Positions 18,343 to 26,604 of a stretch of 64,000 bases of DNA are shown in pieces. Each line of letters starts with the position of its first letter. Within the stretch, counting starts at the first letter, position 1. A program made the translations under genes and the position numbers. The DNA is from Neorhizobium sp. SHOUNA12A (GTDB lineage Bacteria > Pseudomonadota > Alphaproteobacteria > Rhizobiales > Rhizobiaceae). Where the stretch lies: NCBI RefSeq assembly GCF_023006505.1, contig NZ_JALBGV010000029.1, positions 1-64,000 on the forward strand, read 5' to 3'. The notes under the pieces were generated by a model, which saw nothing but the letters and a program-made list of their open reading frames with translations, ran no database searches and was not told where the DNA came from.

Positions 18343-19335
18343 GTGAACGAGACGATCTTCGAGGCAAGGGACCTATCACGCAGCTTCAGCGTCGGAAGCA
18401 GCCCGCTTCGCGATTTTGCGGACCATTTTTTGCGTGACCGCCCGCCAAAAGTGCTGCGCGCCGTCGACAATGTTTCGCTCTCTCTGCGCGAGGGGGAAAC
18501 GCTTGGCATCGTCGGCGAGTCCGGATGCGGGAAATCGACGCTGGCGCGGATGATCGCCGGCATCCTGCCGGCCTCTTCGGGCGAGCGGCGTTTCCGCGAT
18601 GAGCCCTACGAAAGCTTCCTTGCACGCAACCGCGACGCGCTGAAGGTCCAGATGGTCTTCCAGGATCCGCTCTCTTCCCTCAACCCGCGCCTGCGCGTCG
18701 GCGATATAATCGGCGAGGCTGCGGTGTTGCACGGACTGGTGCGGCGTCCACAGATCAAGGACTATGTCGCCGACATCCTCTCCCAGGTCGGCCTGCCTGC
18801 CGACAGCATGGGTCGCTATCCTCACCAGTTTTCCGGCGGCCAGCGCCAGCGCATCGGCATCGCCAGAGCGCTGGCAGTCAAGCCCGACATGCTCATCTGC
18901 GACGAAGCCGTGGCCGCGCTCGATGTTTCGGTACAGGCACAAATCATCAACCTTTTGATGGATATCAAGCAAGATAGCGGCCTTGCGATGATCTTCATAA
19001 GCCACGATCTCGGCGTCATCCGGCACCTGTGCGACCGGGTGGCAGTGATGTATCTCGGCCGCGTCGTGGAACTTACCGAGACGGAACAGCTTTTCGCATC
19101 CCCCTTGCATCCTTACACGCGCATGCTGCTGGAGGGCATGCCGAAGATCTCGCTCCAGCGACGCCGGTTCATGCCGATCCAGGGAGAAATCCCCTCTCCT
19201 CTCAGCCCGCCCTCCGGCTGCCACTTCCATCCGCGTTGTCCGATGGCGACCGAACATTGCGGCCGGATACGCCCCGAACTGCGCGAAGCCTCGTCGGGGC
19301 ATGTTCATGCCTGCTTGAATATCGAGCCTTGTTGA
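18343..19335 (+). CDS. ABC ATPase, DppF/OppF type
   Basis: 330 residues from a GTG start three bases after the preceding stop. Walker A GESGCGKST, Q-loop VFQDPLSSLNPR, signature FSGGQRQRIGIARAL, Walker B LICDEAVAALDVS (Ala replaces the usual Ser/Pro-Thr in DEPxSALD), and the C-terminal Cys pattern CHFHPRCPMATEHC. It is the last gene of the operon. Confidence 0.94.
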   Translation: MNETIFEARDLSRSFSVGSSPLRDFADHFLRDRPPKVLRAVDNVSLSLREGETLGIVGESGCGKSTLARMIAGILPASSGERRFRDEPYESFLARNRDALKVQMVFQDPLSSLNPRLRVGDIIGEAAVLHGLVRRPQIKDYVADILSQVGLPADSMGRYPHQFSGGQRQRIGIARALAVKPDMLICDEAVAALDVSVQAQIINLLMDIKQDSGLAMIFISHDLGVIRHLCDRVAVMYLGRVVELTETEQLFASPLHPYTRMLLEGMPKISLQRRRFMPIQGEIPSPLSPPSGCHFHPRCPMATEHCGRIRPELREASSGHVHACLNIEPC

Positions 19336-19703
19336 GGTGTGTTCGGGGATTCCGTCACGCCGGATGGCCCGCACCAGCGCCCGCCGATGGCAATGTCCTC
19401 GGCGATCAGGGCCAGCACGGAAGATGCCATCGATCGGAAAGCAGATTTGCATGGGCTATGGAAAGCCCCGCAAGCAGGAAGTGGTATCGAAAGTACCGCC
19501 TCCAATAACCTCAGTTGACGACGATCGCAATGACCGCAACGCAGTCACCGGCCTTGACCAATCCCGGGAAGTGCCGGGCGCACAGAACACCGCTCATCTT
19601 GACACGGAGTTCATGGGGTGTGACGCCGGTTCATCCGCTAGGGTAGATGCGGCCACAACATTGTACCAACTGTTATCGCCATCTGCCAAACGAGGATGCG
19701 GTC
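19336..19703. other. Gap between transporter operon and second integrase relic
   Basis: No supported gene or clear terminator. TTGTACCAA at 19661-19669 also occurs before integrase copy 1 (10608-10616), which suggests that the duplicated segment once extended further upstream. Confidence 0.4.
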
Positions 19704-19814
19704 ATGGGCGCGACCACCCCGCGCGCGCGAAGATGGCAGCGTCAGCTACATGGCACACCTGCGAGTTATGCGGAATGGCGTGACTTATCGCAAGACGGAG
19801 ACTTTTGACAGACG
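19704..19814 (+). pseudogene. Tyrosine-integrase N-terminal fragment, copy 2
   Basis: By my alignment 19701-19814 matches 10631-10744 at 105 of 114 bases without gaps, in the same orientation. The same 28-base spacing between the ATG and the DGS codon is present, so both copies carry the same frame break. It ends abruptly after the codons for TETFDRR, where copy 1 continues for about 17 further integrase residues. Confidence 0.75.
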
Positions 19815-19853
19815 CCACCCGAGTTGCCGGCAATGATCCGCTGAAGATGACTA

Positions 19854-19924
19854 CGCAAAAGCCCCGATCGGAACGACGGTTATACGACCCATTTTTACGA
19901 CGTCGCAAAATTGGGGCTTTTGCG
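19854..19924. repeat. 12-bp inverted repeat
   Basis: CGCAAAAGCCCC (19854-19865) is exactly complementary to GGGGCTTTTGCG (19913-19924). A shorter hairpin, CGCAAAA/TTTTGCG, is nested in the right half (19904-19924). It lies just after integrase copy 2 and before the NmrA-type gene stop, so it may be a mobile-element end or a terminator for the minus-strand gene. Confidence 0.4.
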
Positions 19925-19964
19925 ATTTCCGAAATCTTCCCAGAATGGGGAGAGCGCGAAGCTC

Positions 19965-20825
19965 TCAGCCCATTTCCGAGGCGAAGTCGCGATATCGGCG
20001 GAGCGGGCGGCCAAGGAGTGCCGTCAGGCGCTCGACGTCGCCGGCCTCTGGCAGCATGCCGTCGGTCAGGAAACGCTCGCCCATCAGGCGCATGTCGTAG
20101 GCCATCCAGGCGGGCACGAACTGCTTGAGGTTCTGCTCAAAGCCCTCGGTATCGTCGCCGCCGTAGCTGATCGGGCGGGCGAGCACGTCTGACCAGATGG
20201 CGGCGATGTCCGTTCCGGTGAGCGTCTCTGGGCCGACGAGGTTGATCCGGTCGAGCGCCAGCGGTTCTGCGGCTTGTTCGCGGCGCAGCAGTTCAAGGGC
20301 GGCGATTTCAGCGATGTCACGGGTGTCGATCATGGCGAGGCCCTTGGCGCCGATCGGCATTGTGTAGGCGCCGTAGCCGGTGATGACATCTTTGACCATC
20401 AGATCGTTCTGCATGAAATAGGCTGGTCGCAAGATCGTCGCCTTGAAACCCATCTGCTCGATCATTCGCTCGACACCGAACTTGCCCGCGAAATGCGGCA
20501 CGTTCACATAAACGTCGGCGTGGATCACCGACAGATAGACGATGCGTTCGACGCCCGCCGATCGGGCGACGTTGAGCGCGATCAAAGCCTGGGTGAATTC
20601 GTCCGGTACCACTGCGTTGAGGAGGAACAGGGTAGACACGCCGGACATGGCGTTGCGCAATGAGTCGATGTCGAGGAAGTCGCCCTGCACGACGCTGACG
20701 CCCGTCGGGAAAACCGCTTTCGATGGGTCGCGGACAAGAGCACGTACATCGGCGCCGCGCTCGACGAGGTGTTCGACGACTTTGCGGCCGATATTGCCTG
20801 TAGCGCCGGTAACAAGAATGGTCAT
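19965..20825 (-). CDS. NmrA/SDR-type NAD(P)-binding oxidoreductase
   Basis: 286 residues starting at MTILVTGATGNIG, with the Rossmann motif GATGNIG at residues 7-13. The rest (VVEHLVERGADVRALVRDPSK, VVQGDFLDIDSL, STLFLLNA) is typical of the NmrA/quinone-reductase-like atypical SDR group. The ATG at 20825 has GGAGA ten bases upstream; a longer frame to 20909 runs through the promoter region. A LysR gene diverges from it, an arrangement often seen with redox- or quinone-responsive reductases. Confidence 0.85.
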   Translation of the reverse strand: MTILVTGATGNIGRKVVEHLVERGADVRALVRDPSKAVFPTGVSVVQGDFLDIDSLRNAMSGVSTLFLLNAVVPDEFTQALIALNVARSAGVERIVYLSVIHADVYVNVPHFAGKFGVERMIEQMGFKATILRPAYFMQNDLMVKDVITGYGAYTMPIGAKGLAMIDTRDIAEIAALELLRREQAAEPLALDRINLVGPETLTGTDIAAIWSDVLARPISYGGDDTEGFEQNLKQFVPAWMAYDMRLMGERFLTDGMLPEAGDVERLTALLGRPLRRYRDFASEMG

Positions 20826-20932
20826 GGGATTTATCTCCGGGTTGGTATTGCTTGACACCCCGAATATGTGTGGTTCATTGATGACCCGATAGACCTGCAA
20901 TTTGGACACACCGTCTCACAGGTGGAACAGCA

Positions 20933-21823
20933 ATGGATCTCGTCGCGCTTGCCGATTTTAATCTCGTTGCCCGCCATGGCGGCTTCGGCAAAGCGGCAAG
21001 GGCCACCGGCCGGCCGAAGGCGACCCTCTCGCGGCGTGTCGCCGAGCTGGAAAGCGGTCTCGATCTGCGGCTGTTTGAACGGGGTGCGCGTAACCTGAAG
21101 CTCACCGAAGAAGGACGGGCGCTTTTCGAGCGGACGGGGGCGTTGCTCGCAGAACTGGACGAGACGGCTTCGGCGATTGCCTCGGGCGGTCAAAAACCCA
21201 AGGGGAGATTGCGGATCAGCGCACCTTTACATTTTTCGCAGACCGCAATGGGCAGGATTGCTGCTGGGTTTGCCCTTAAGTATCCGGAGGTGAGGCTTGA
21301 GGTGACGAGTGAGGACCGGCCTGTGGACATGATCGAGGAAGGCTACGATCTGGTCATCCGGGTCAATCCAGATCCGGATGAAAGCCTGGTCGGACGAGCA
21401 TTTCTCCGCGACCGGCTGGTTGTGGTGGCGAGCCCGGCTCTGCCCCGCCCGAACGGAGACCACCCTGCTCCCGTCGTTGCGCGCGGCCCAAGCGAACCGC
21501 AAACATGGCAGGTGAAGACACCCGGTGGCCGCTCGACGATTAGAATCGAGCCGGTGCTCACTTTGTCTACGCTCATCACGATCCGGGACGCGGTGCGAGC
21601 CGGCGTCGGTGCAGCACGTCTTCCCATTTCGTTGGTGAGCCACGACCTGGCTGACGGCACACTGGTACATTGGGGGGATATCGACGGTCCCGAGATCGCT
21701 CTATGGACTCTCTACCCGTCTCGGCGCCTGCTCAGCGCACGAGTATCGGCTTTCTTGGACTTTCTAAAACAGGTCTTTCCAAATGGGACGCCGGACGAAC
21801 TGGCGGCCTATATCGGCAGGTGA
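20933..21823 (+). CDS. LysR-family transcriptional regulator
   Basis: 296 residues: N-terminal HTH (about 4-62: LADFNLVARHGGFGKAARATGRPKATLSRRVAELESGLD) followed by a substrate-binding domain (RLRISAPLHFSQTAMGRIAAGF). The CrgA/PA2206-like pattern suggests a regulator of the divergent reductase gene 107 bases away. I see no convincing palindrome in the gap. Confidence 0.9.
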   Translation: MDLVALADFNLVARHGGFGKAARATGRPKATLSRRVAELESGLDLRLFERGARNLKLTEEGRALFERTGALLAELDETASAIASGGQKPKGRLRISAPLHFSQTAMGRIAAGFALKYPEVRLEVTSEDRPVDMIEEGYDLVIRVNPDPDESLVGRAFLRDRLVVVASPALPRPNGDHPAPVVARGPSEPQTWQVKTPGGRSTIRIEPVLTLSTLITIRDAVRAGVGAARLPISLVSHDLADGTLVHWGDIDGPEIALWTLYPSRRLLSARVSAFLDFLKQVFPNGTPDELAAYIGR

Positions 21824-21920
21824 CGACAAAACATGCTTTTGAGAGCCGGCAAAGGCGGGCGCAGAGGATCTGCGGCTGCCGGTTTAGTCCCGATGCGCTA
21901 CGCCGATTCTGCGTTCCTTG

Positions 21921-22346
21921 TCAGTGCGCGTGAGCGCCGCCCGGACGGGAGACCTTCTTCAATCCAGCTCCCGCGGCGGCGGTGTCCGCCAGGGCGGCAT
22001 CACCGAGCGAGATGACCCCCGTCAGGCGTTTGTCGCGGTTGACGACGGGAAGACGGCGGACCTGAACCTTGCCCATGTTGCGCGCCACGTCGTCGACATC
22101 ATCGTCTTCGAAACAGTACTTTACGTCCCGCGTCATCACTTCCCGGATCTTGGCATCGCCTCCAAGCCCGTCGGCAAGCCCCCGGATGACCAGATCCCGG
22201 TCCGTGACCGTTCCGACGAGCTTGTCGTTGTCACCGACGGGCAAAAAGCCGATCTGCCTGTCGGCCATGCACCTGGCGATTTCGGCGACGGTCTGATGGG
22301 GACTGGCGATCTCGACATCGCGCGACATGATCTCTGACACTTTCAT
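21921..22346 (-). CDS. CBS-domain protein
   Basis: 141 residues made of two CBS domains (about 8-60 and 72-125: MSRDVEIASPHQTVAEIARCM, VMTRDVKYCFEDDDVDDVARNM). Such stand-alone pairs bind adenine nucleotides and are often stress-induced. The ATG at 22346 has AAGGAGG eight bases upstream; longer frames overlap the PEBP gene. It is the last gene of a three-gene operon, 17 bases after PEBP. Confidence 0.9.
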   Translation of the reverse strand: MKVSEIMSRDVEIASPHQTVAEIARCMADRQIGFLPVGDNDKLVGTVTDRDLVIRGLADGLGGDAKIREVMTRDVKYCFEDDDVDDVARNMGKVQVRRLPVVNRDKRLTGVISLGDAALADTAAAGAGLKKVSRPGGAHAH

Positions 22347-22363
22347 GGTCTTTCCTCCTTCGT

Positions 22364-22828
22364 TTAGTGGACGTCGAATGTTCCGGTGAGACTGGTCTCC
22401 GAGAGGAGGTGGCTGCGCGCCTCCTTCCACATCGCCTCCACCCCAGCGGGATCCGGCACCTTGAGGTTTGGGACATCGAGTGCGGCGAGACGGAACCGGT
22501 AATGGTGCAGGCCGTGGCCTTTCGGCGGCTGTGGACCGTCGTAACGGGCATTGCCGAAGTCGTTCTCCGAGAAACGCGGGCCACCGCCGGGCGCCGTATC
22601 TGCGCTCTGGCCCAGCCGGTTCCAGTCCTTGGGAATATTGAAGACACCGCAATGGCGGAAGATCCCGTTCGGTGCGTCCGGGTCCTCCACGATCAGCACG
22701 AAGCTTTTAGCCTCCTCGGGCGCACCGCCCCAGTTCAAAGGCGGCATCAGGTTTTCGCCGAGGCGGGTATATTTGTCCGGCAAGCGTTCGCCTTCGGCGA
22801 AAGCCGGGCTGGTGAGGGTCATGGTCAT
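22364..22828 (-). CDS. YbhB/YbcL-family PEBP-like protein
   Basis: 154 residues of the phosphatidylethanolamine-binding/Raf-kinase-inhibitor-like family. The conserved core is visible: NLMPPLNWGGAPEEAKSFVLIVEDPDAP, then HCGVFNIP and YDGPQPPKGHGLHHYRFRL. Bacterial roles are unclear. Its ATG overlaps the stop of the upstream DUF2267 fragment (ATGA). Confidence 0.93.
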   Translation of the reverse strand: MTMTLTSPAFAEGERLPDKYTRLGENLMPPLNWGGAPEEAKSFVLIVEDPDAPNGIFRHCGVFNIPKDWNRLGQSADTAPGGGPRFSENDFGNARYDGPQPPKGHGLHHYRFRLAALDVPNLKVPDPAGVEAMWKEARSHLLSETSLTGTFDVH

Positions 22829-22977
22829 TGGTCGATCCTCCCGAGCGTGTGAAGAACCGCCCCGAGCACATGCCAGGCAAGCTGCCGGTCAAGCCCTTGA
22901 TCGGCCATCAGATCATCCAGCCATATATGGGTGGTTTGCAACGTCTTGTCGAAAACGGCTATACCCGAAGCACTCAT
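22825..22977 (-). pseudogene. Truncated DUF2267 protein
   Basis: 50 residues (MSASGIAVFDKTLQTTHIWLD... ending TLGRIDQ). The sequence matches the N-terminal third of DUF2267 proteins, which normally run to about 130 residues. The start is well formed (GGAGG before the ATG 22977) and a stress-type promoter lies upstream, so a short peptide may still be made. The stop overlaps the PEBP start, as if a deletion joined the two genes. Confidence 0.6.
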
Positions 22978-23012
22978 GGTTTCACCTCCATGATGATGGT
23001 TCGAATCCTCCA

Positions 23013-23037
23013 AACCACTCAGGACGACAGATGTTCC
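23013..23037 (-). promoter_or_regulatory. RpoE2/EcfG-type promoter (GGAAC-N18-TT)
   Basis: On the minus strand GGAAC at 23037-23033 is followed after 18 bases by TT (23014-23013), 36 bases before the DUF2267-PEBP-CBS operon start. This matches the general-stress sigma consensus known from rhizobia. Confidence 0.6.
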
Positions 23038-23079
23038 GGAGGCTGTCGTTAAATTGCCCGGCGCGGGTCGTTGACCTCA

Positions 23080-24129
23080 TCAGGCATCCGATGTGCCCTC
23101 TTCCTCGACGAATATTCCCCATGCGGCAATGAAGAGGGCGGCAACCAGCGGTCCGATGACGAAACCGTTGATGCCCACAAGCGAAATGCCGCCGACGGTG
23201 GAAATCAAGACCACATAGTCGGGAAGCTTGGTCTCTCTGCCGACCAGGGGCGGCCTCAAAAGATTGTCCACAAGGCCGATGACCAGGGCGCCGACAGCAA
23301 CCAGCACGATGGCCCTCAGCCAAAAGCCGGCGAGCGCCAGGTAGATGGCCGCGGGCATCCAGATCAAAGCGGCGCCGACTGCCGGCAGCAGCGACAGGAA
23401 ACTCATCAGAACGCCCCACAGCAGGGCCGGCTCCACGCCGAGGAACCAGAACGCAACGCCGCCGATCGAGCCCTGGATGATGGCAATGATGATATTGCCC
23501 CGCACCGTCGCATGAATGACCGCGGTGAATTTGGAGGCGAAGCGAAGGGTATGCGCGTCGCTGAGGGGGAGCGCTTTTCTGACGGCGCGGGCAAGCAGCT
23601 GGCCGTCCCGGAACACGAAGAACAGCAGATAGAGCATCACGCCGAAGGTGACGAAGAACTGCAAGGTGTTCTGGCCAAAGCTCAAGGCGCGTCCCGCAAA
23701 GAAACCTCCGCCCTGCATCAGCGCCGGGGAGATACGATCCTGCAATGCACCGAAGCCATCCAACTCGATCCGTTCGAGCCAACTGCGGACGAACAAGGGG
23801 AGCGTCTCCTGGAGCTCCTGGAAAAACCTTCGCACATCGATCTCGCCGTTGTCGATACGTTGGTAGAGGAGGTTCCCCTGTTGGACGAGCGAGCTGAGGA
23901 CGACCAGTCCGGGAATGATGACGACGCAAAGGCAGATCAGCACGGAGAGCGCTGCAGCGGCATTTTTCCGCCCGCCCAGCAGCGCTTCCATACGCAGGTG
24001 AAGAGGAAAGAAGATGATGGCGAGGACGACGGCCCATAATATCGCCGAGTAGAACGGCAGGACGACGGCGACGAACGCAATGGTCACAAGGACCAGAAGC
24101 ACATAAAAACTGATGCGCTGAAGGGGCAT
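23080..24129 (-). CDS. AI-2E/PerM-family permease
   Basis: 349 residues with about eight transmembrane helices in the family layout: an N-terminal pair, a long amphipathic loop, then a membrane core with GSIGGVAFWFLGVEPALLWGVLMSFLSLLPAVGAALIW and the C-terminal GINGFVIGPLVAALFIAAWGIF. Known members are efflux or exchange permeases with varied substrates; no specific role in AI-2 transport can be claimed. It is monocistronic between the CBS operon and the DUF4142 gene. Confidence 0.9.
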   Translation of the reverse strand: MPLQRISFYVLLVLVTIAFVAVVLPFYSAILWAVVLAIIFFPLHLRMEALLGGRKNAAAALSVLICLCVVIIPGLVVLSSLVQQGNLLYQRIDNGEIDVRRFFQELQETLPLFVRSWLERIELDGFGALQDRISPALMQGGGFFAGRALSFGQNTLQFFVTFGVMLYLLFFVFRDGQLLARAVRKALPLSDAHTLRFASKFTAVIHATVRGNIIIAIIQGSIGGVAFWFLGVEPALLWGVLMSFLSLLPAVGAALIWMPAAIYLALAGFWLRAIVLVAVGALVIGLVDNLLRPPLVGRETKLPDYVVLISTVGGISLVGINGFVIGPLVAALFIAAWGIFVEEEGTSDA

Positions 24130-24280
24130 GCGACCTTTCCGCTTCGAGACTGCGCCGATGGTAGCACAGATGCAGCCGCAGCGCTCGGCTCCCGGTTCTT
24201 ACCCTCCTGTCGAATTTGCGTCCACGGTTTCACGACCGCCGCATAAGCGGCAGCCGTCGTCTGAAGCCGTGCAATAGCCG

Positions 24281-24808
24281 CTACTTGTTCAAGTCCTTGG
24301 CCATCTGCAGATGATGTTCGAGCGCAGGCGTGGTCTTTGCAGCCCATGCCTTCAGGTCGGCATTCTCGCCTTCCTTGCCATATCGCTTGAACAGGTCGAC
24401 GGCATCTTTGTGGGCGTCTTCCTGATCCGAATGATATTGCTTGGTGAACTTTGCGCCTTGGAGGCCCTTGAGCTTGTTGAGTGATCTCCCTTGCGCCCTG
24501 GTCATCGCGGTTGGCAGTTTGGCTTTCACCTTGCCGCCGTCGACGAGCTGTTTCAGTTCCGTCGTCGTCTTCTGGTGGTCCTGGATCATCTGCTGCGCGA
24601 ACGTCTTCGTGGACGCATCGGCCCGTTCGGCGGCCAGCTTGCTGGACTCGATCTCGAACATGTCGCTCGTAGCAGCTTCCGTCACGAAATCCTGGGTCTT
24701 CGGAGCAACGCCCACGAGCGAATTGACGCCTGATTTTTCTGCCGCCGACTGTGCGAACGCCGATGTCGTTACCATTGCCATGGCAGCCATGAGTGCGATC
24801 TTCTTCAT
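24281..24808 (-). CDS. DUF4142 secreted protein
   Basis: 175 residues: signal peptide (about 1-20, cleaved after AFA) and a helical four-helix, ferritin-like DUF4142 domain (about 35-172; FVTEAATSDMFEIESSKLAAERAD, FAQQMIQDHQKTT, KQYHSDQEDAHKDAVDLFKRYG). Periplasmic, function unknown. The ATG at 24808 has AAGGAGAG just upstream; a frame to 24937 crosses the promoter and is rejected. Confidence 0.92.
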   Translation of the reverse strand: MKKIALMAAMAMVTTSAFAQSAAEKSGVNSLVGVAPKTQDFVTEAATSDMFEIESSKLAAERADASTKTFAQQMIQDHQKTTTELKQLVDGGKVKAKLPTAMTRAQGRSLNKLKGLQGAKFTKQYHSDQEDAHKDAVDLFKRYGKEGENADLKAWAAKTTPALEHHLQMAKDLNK

Positions 24809-24853
24809 GAAACTCTCCTTTCCATCAACAAATTCCGATTTCGCATCAACGCG

Positions 24854-24878
24854 AACAACCCATTCCCCCTGTTGTTCC
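24854..24878 (-). promoter_or_regulatory. RpoE2/EcfG-type promoter (GGAAC-N18-TT)
   Basis: GGAAC at 24878-24874 on the minus strand, 18 bases, then TT at 24855-24854. It ends 46 bases before the DUF4142 start codon. Confidence 0.6.
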
Positions 24879-24979
24879 AACACCTGCGGAAAATCTCGTT
24901 TCGATCCCGGAAAGGCTGAAGCTGAATGCCATGGCACAAAACGGCCTCTTGAGTGTTTGAATGCTCAATGGAGGCTGAA

Positions 24980-25198
24980 ATGAGCACTGAAAAGCAGACG
25001 ACCGGCCTGAACGACAGGCCCAAGGACGCACCGATCGGCCAGGCCGCCGAAGGTTTGCCCGATGACAGCGGGCGCCCTGTCGAAGTGGACGACGAAACGA
25101 TCGAAAGAACGCGCCGCAAGCTCTCGGACAATCCTCGCGAAAAACTTCTGAAGGACGTGCGGGAACAGGAAGACGCTTCGCGGCTGGGGTCCGAATGA
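24980..25198 (+). CDS. Small hydrophilic protein, unknown
   Basis: 72 residues from the ATG 24980, with GGAGG five bases upstream. Very charged and without hydrophobic segments (DDETIERTRRKLSDNPREKLLKDVREQED). No family recognised. Its stop overlaps the start of the diheme cytochrome gene (ATGA), so the two are co-translated. Composition and location among stress genes suggest a small stress-related protein, which is inference. Confidence 0.65.
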   Translation: MSTEKQTTGLNDRPKDAPIGQAAEGLPDDSGRPVEVDDETIERTRRKLSDNPREKLLKDVREQEDASRLGSE

Positions 25199-26190
25199 GC
25201 TCATCCTCCGCCGTCCAAATAGGCCGACCCAGGCTTATCGCCGTTACCCGATGGAACATGCGCGGCGGGACAGGCGATATACGGTGGGCCTCGTTAATAG
25301 CAGCGGCCCTCGGAGTGGTGATTTCCATATTTCTCGGACTTTGGTGGGTGACGGCCGCAGTGCCCCGCTTTGACCCTCACGATCCGGCGTTGCGGAGCGG
25401 GAATGCGGCGCACGGGCGGCTGGTATTTGCTGCAGGCAACTGCGCCGCCTGCCACGCGACGCCGGGCCAGTCGGACCCGCTGGAACTGGGCGGCGGTCTG
25501 GCGCTCGCCTCTCCCTTCGGAACCTTCAGGGTTCCCAATATTTCCTCTGATGCCACCGACGGTATAGGCTCGTGGTCGGTCGCCGATTTGGCGAACGCGC
25601 TGATCGCCGGCGTCTCCCCGGCAGGCCAGCATTATTATCCGGCCTTCCCTTATTCCAGCTATACCGGCATGCGCCTCGAGGATATCGAGGATCTCTATGC
25701 CTATCTCAAAACCCTGCCCGCGGTTTCAGGCCGCCCGCCACCGCACGACCTGCCTCTCCTTTTCCGTTTCCGTCGCGGCCTGGGTCTGTGGAAGCTGTTG
25801 TTTTTCGAGGACGGTCGGAGCGAGGCGCGGCTGAACGGCGATCCGGTCCACGACCGCGGCGCCTATTTGGCAGAAACCCTCGGCCACTGCGCCGAATGCC
25901 ATTCCGCCCGCAATGCGCTCGGGGCGATTAAGCCCGAGACGCGGTTCGCCGGAGGTGTCGATCCGGAGGGCACCGGTTTCGTTCCGAACATCACGCCAAA
26001 CCGCATCGGCCACTGGTCGGAAGCTGAGGTCGCCGCGATGCTGCGGACCGGCGAGACGCCCGGACACGGCCGGGTCGGATCGTCGATGGCGGATGTCGTT
26101 GCCAATTTTTCTCTATTGCAGCAAAGCGACCGCGATGCCGTGGCCCGTTACGTGAAGTCTCTCCCGCCTCGCCCGACGCCGCATCCCTGA
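25195..26190 (+). CDS. Membrane-anchored diheme cytochrome c
   Basis: 331 residues. An N-terminal membrane anchor (about 32-55) is followed by two cytochrome c domains with heme sites CAACH (83-87) and CAECH (232-236). The pattern resembles the cytochrome subunits of periplasmic alcohol/gluconate-type dehydrogenases. It is convergent with the oxidase operon, with only three bases between the stops, so it may pass electrons to that oxidase. The first 20 residues before the anchor are poorly conserved in style, and a start at Met22 is possible. Confidence 0.88.
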   Translation: MSSSSAVQIGRPRLIAVTRWNMRGGTGDIRWASLIAAALGVVISIFLGLWWVTAAVPRFDPHDPALRSGNAAHGRLVFAAGNCAACHATPGQSDPLELGGGLALASPFGTFRVPNISSDATDGIGSWSVADLANALIAGVSPAGQHYYPAFPYSSYTGMRLEDIEDLYAYLKTLPAVSGRPPPHDLPLLFRFRRGLGLWKLLFFEDGRSEARLNGDPVHDRGAYLAETLGHCAECHSARNALGAIKPETRFAGGVDPEGTGFVPNITPNRIGHWSEAEVAAMLRTGETPGHGRVGSSMADVVANFSLLQQSDRDAVARYVKSLPPRPTPHP

Positions 26191-26193
26191 TGG

Positions 26194-26604
26194 TCAGTGT
26201 TCGTAGAGATAAGCCGCCAGATGTCGCGCCTCGGCTTCGGAAATGCCGGTCATCGGCATCGCCGTCCTTGGTGAGAACCGTTGCGGGGATACGATCCACT
26301 GGACGAGGTTGTCAGGCGTATTGTTGATCACGCCGCCGATATAGACGCGCTGCCGCAGACCGGTTAGCGGACCCGCGACCTTGCCGTCGGCGCCAGCAAT
26401 GCCGGGAATAGCGTGGCATCCTGCGCATCCGTATTTGCGGAAGATCGCCGGCGCCTGCGCCGGGTCGCCGCCTGTCATGGCAACCGCCACCGCGCGGCGC
26501 TCCTCGCTGCCCTTGGTAAGATAGGTTCCGACACCGAAGAGCAATGCGATCAGCATGCTGCCGATCAGCGCGAGCCGGAATTCAGGAATGGACACGGCTT
26601 GCAT
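26194..26604 (-). CDS. Membrane-anchored monoheme cytochrome c
   Basis: 136 residues with an N-terminal anchor (about 10-29) and one heme site CAGCH (60-64); Met residues in AMPMTGIS near 117 can serve as axial ligand. I chose the ATG 26604 because GGGGAGG lies just upstream; it overlaps the ctaG end by 23 bases. It is the last gene of the seven-gene oxidase operon and probably an electron donor to the oxidase. Confidence 0.85.
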   Translation of the reverse strand: MQAVSIPEFRLALIGSMLIALLFGVGTYLTKGSEERRAVAVAMTGGDPAQAPAIFRKYGCAGCHAIPGIAGADGKVAGPLTGLRQRVYIGGVINNTPDNLVQWIVSPQRFSPRTAMPMTGISEAEARHLAAYLYEH

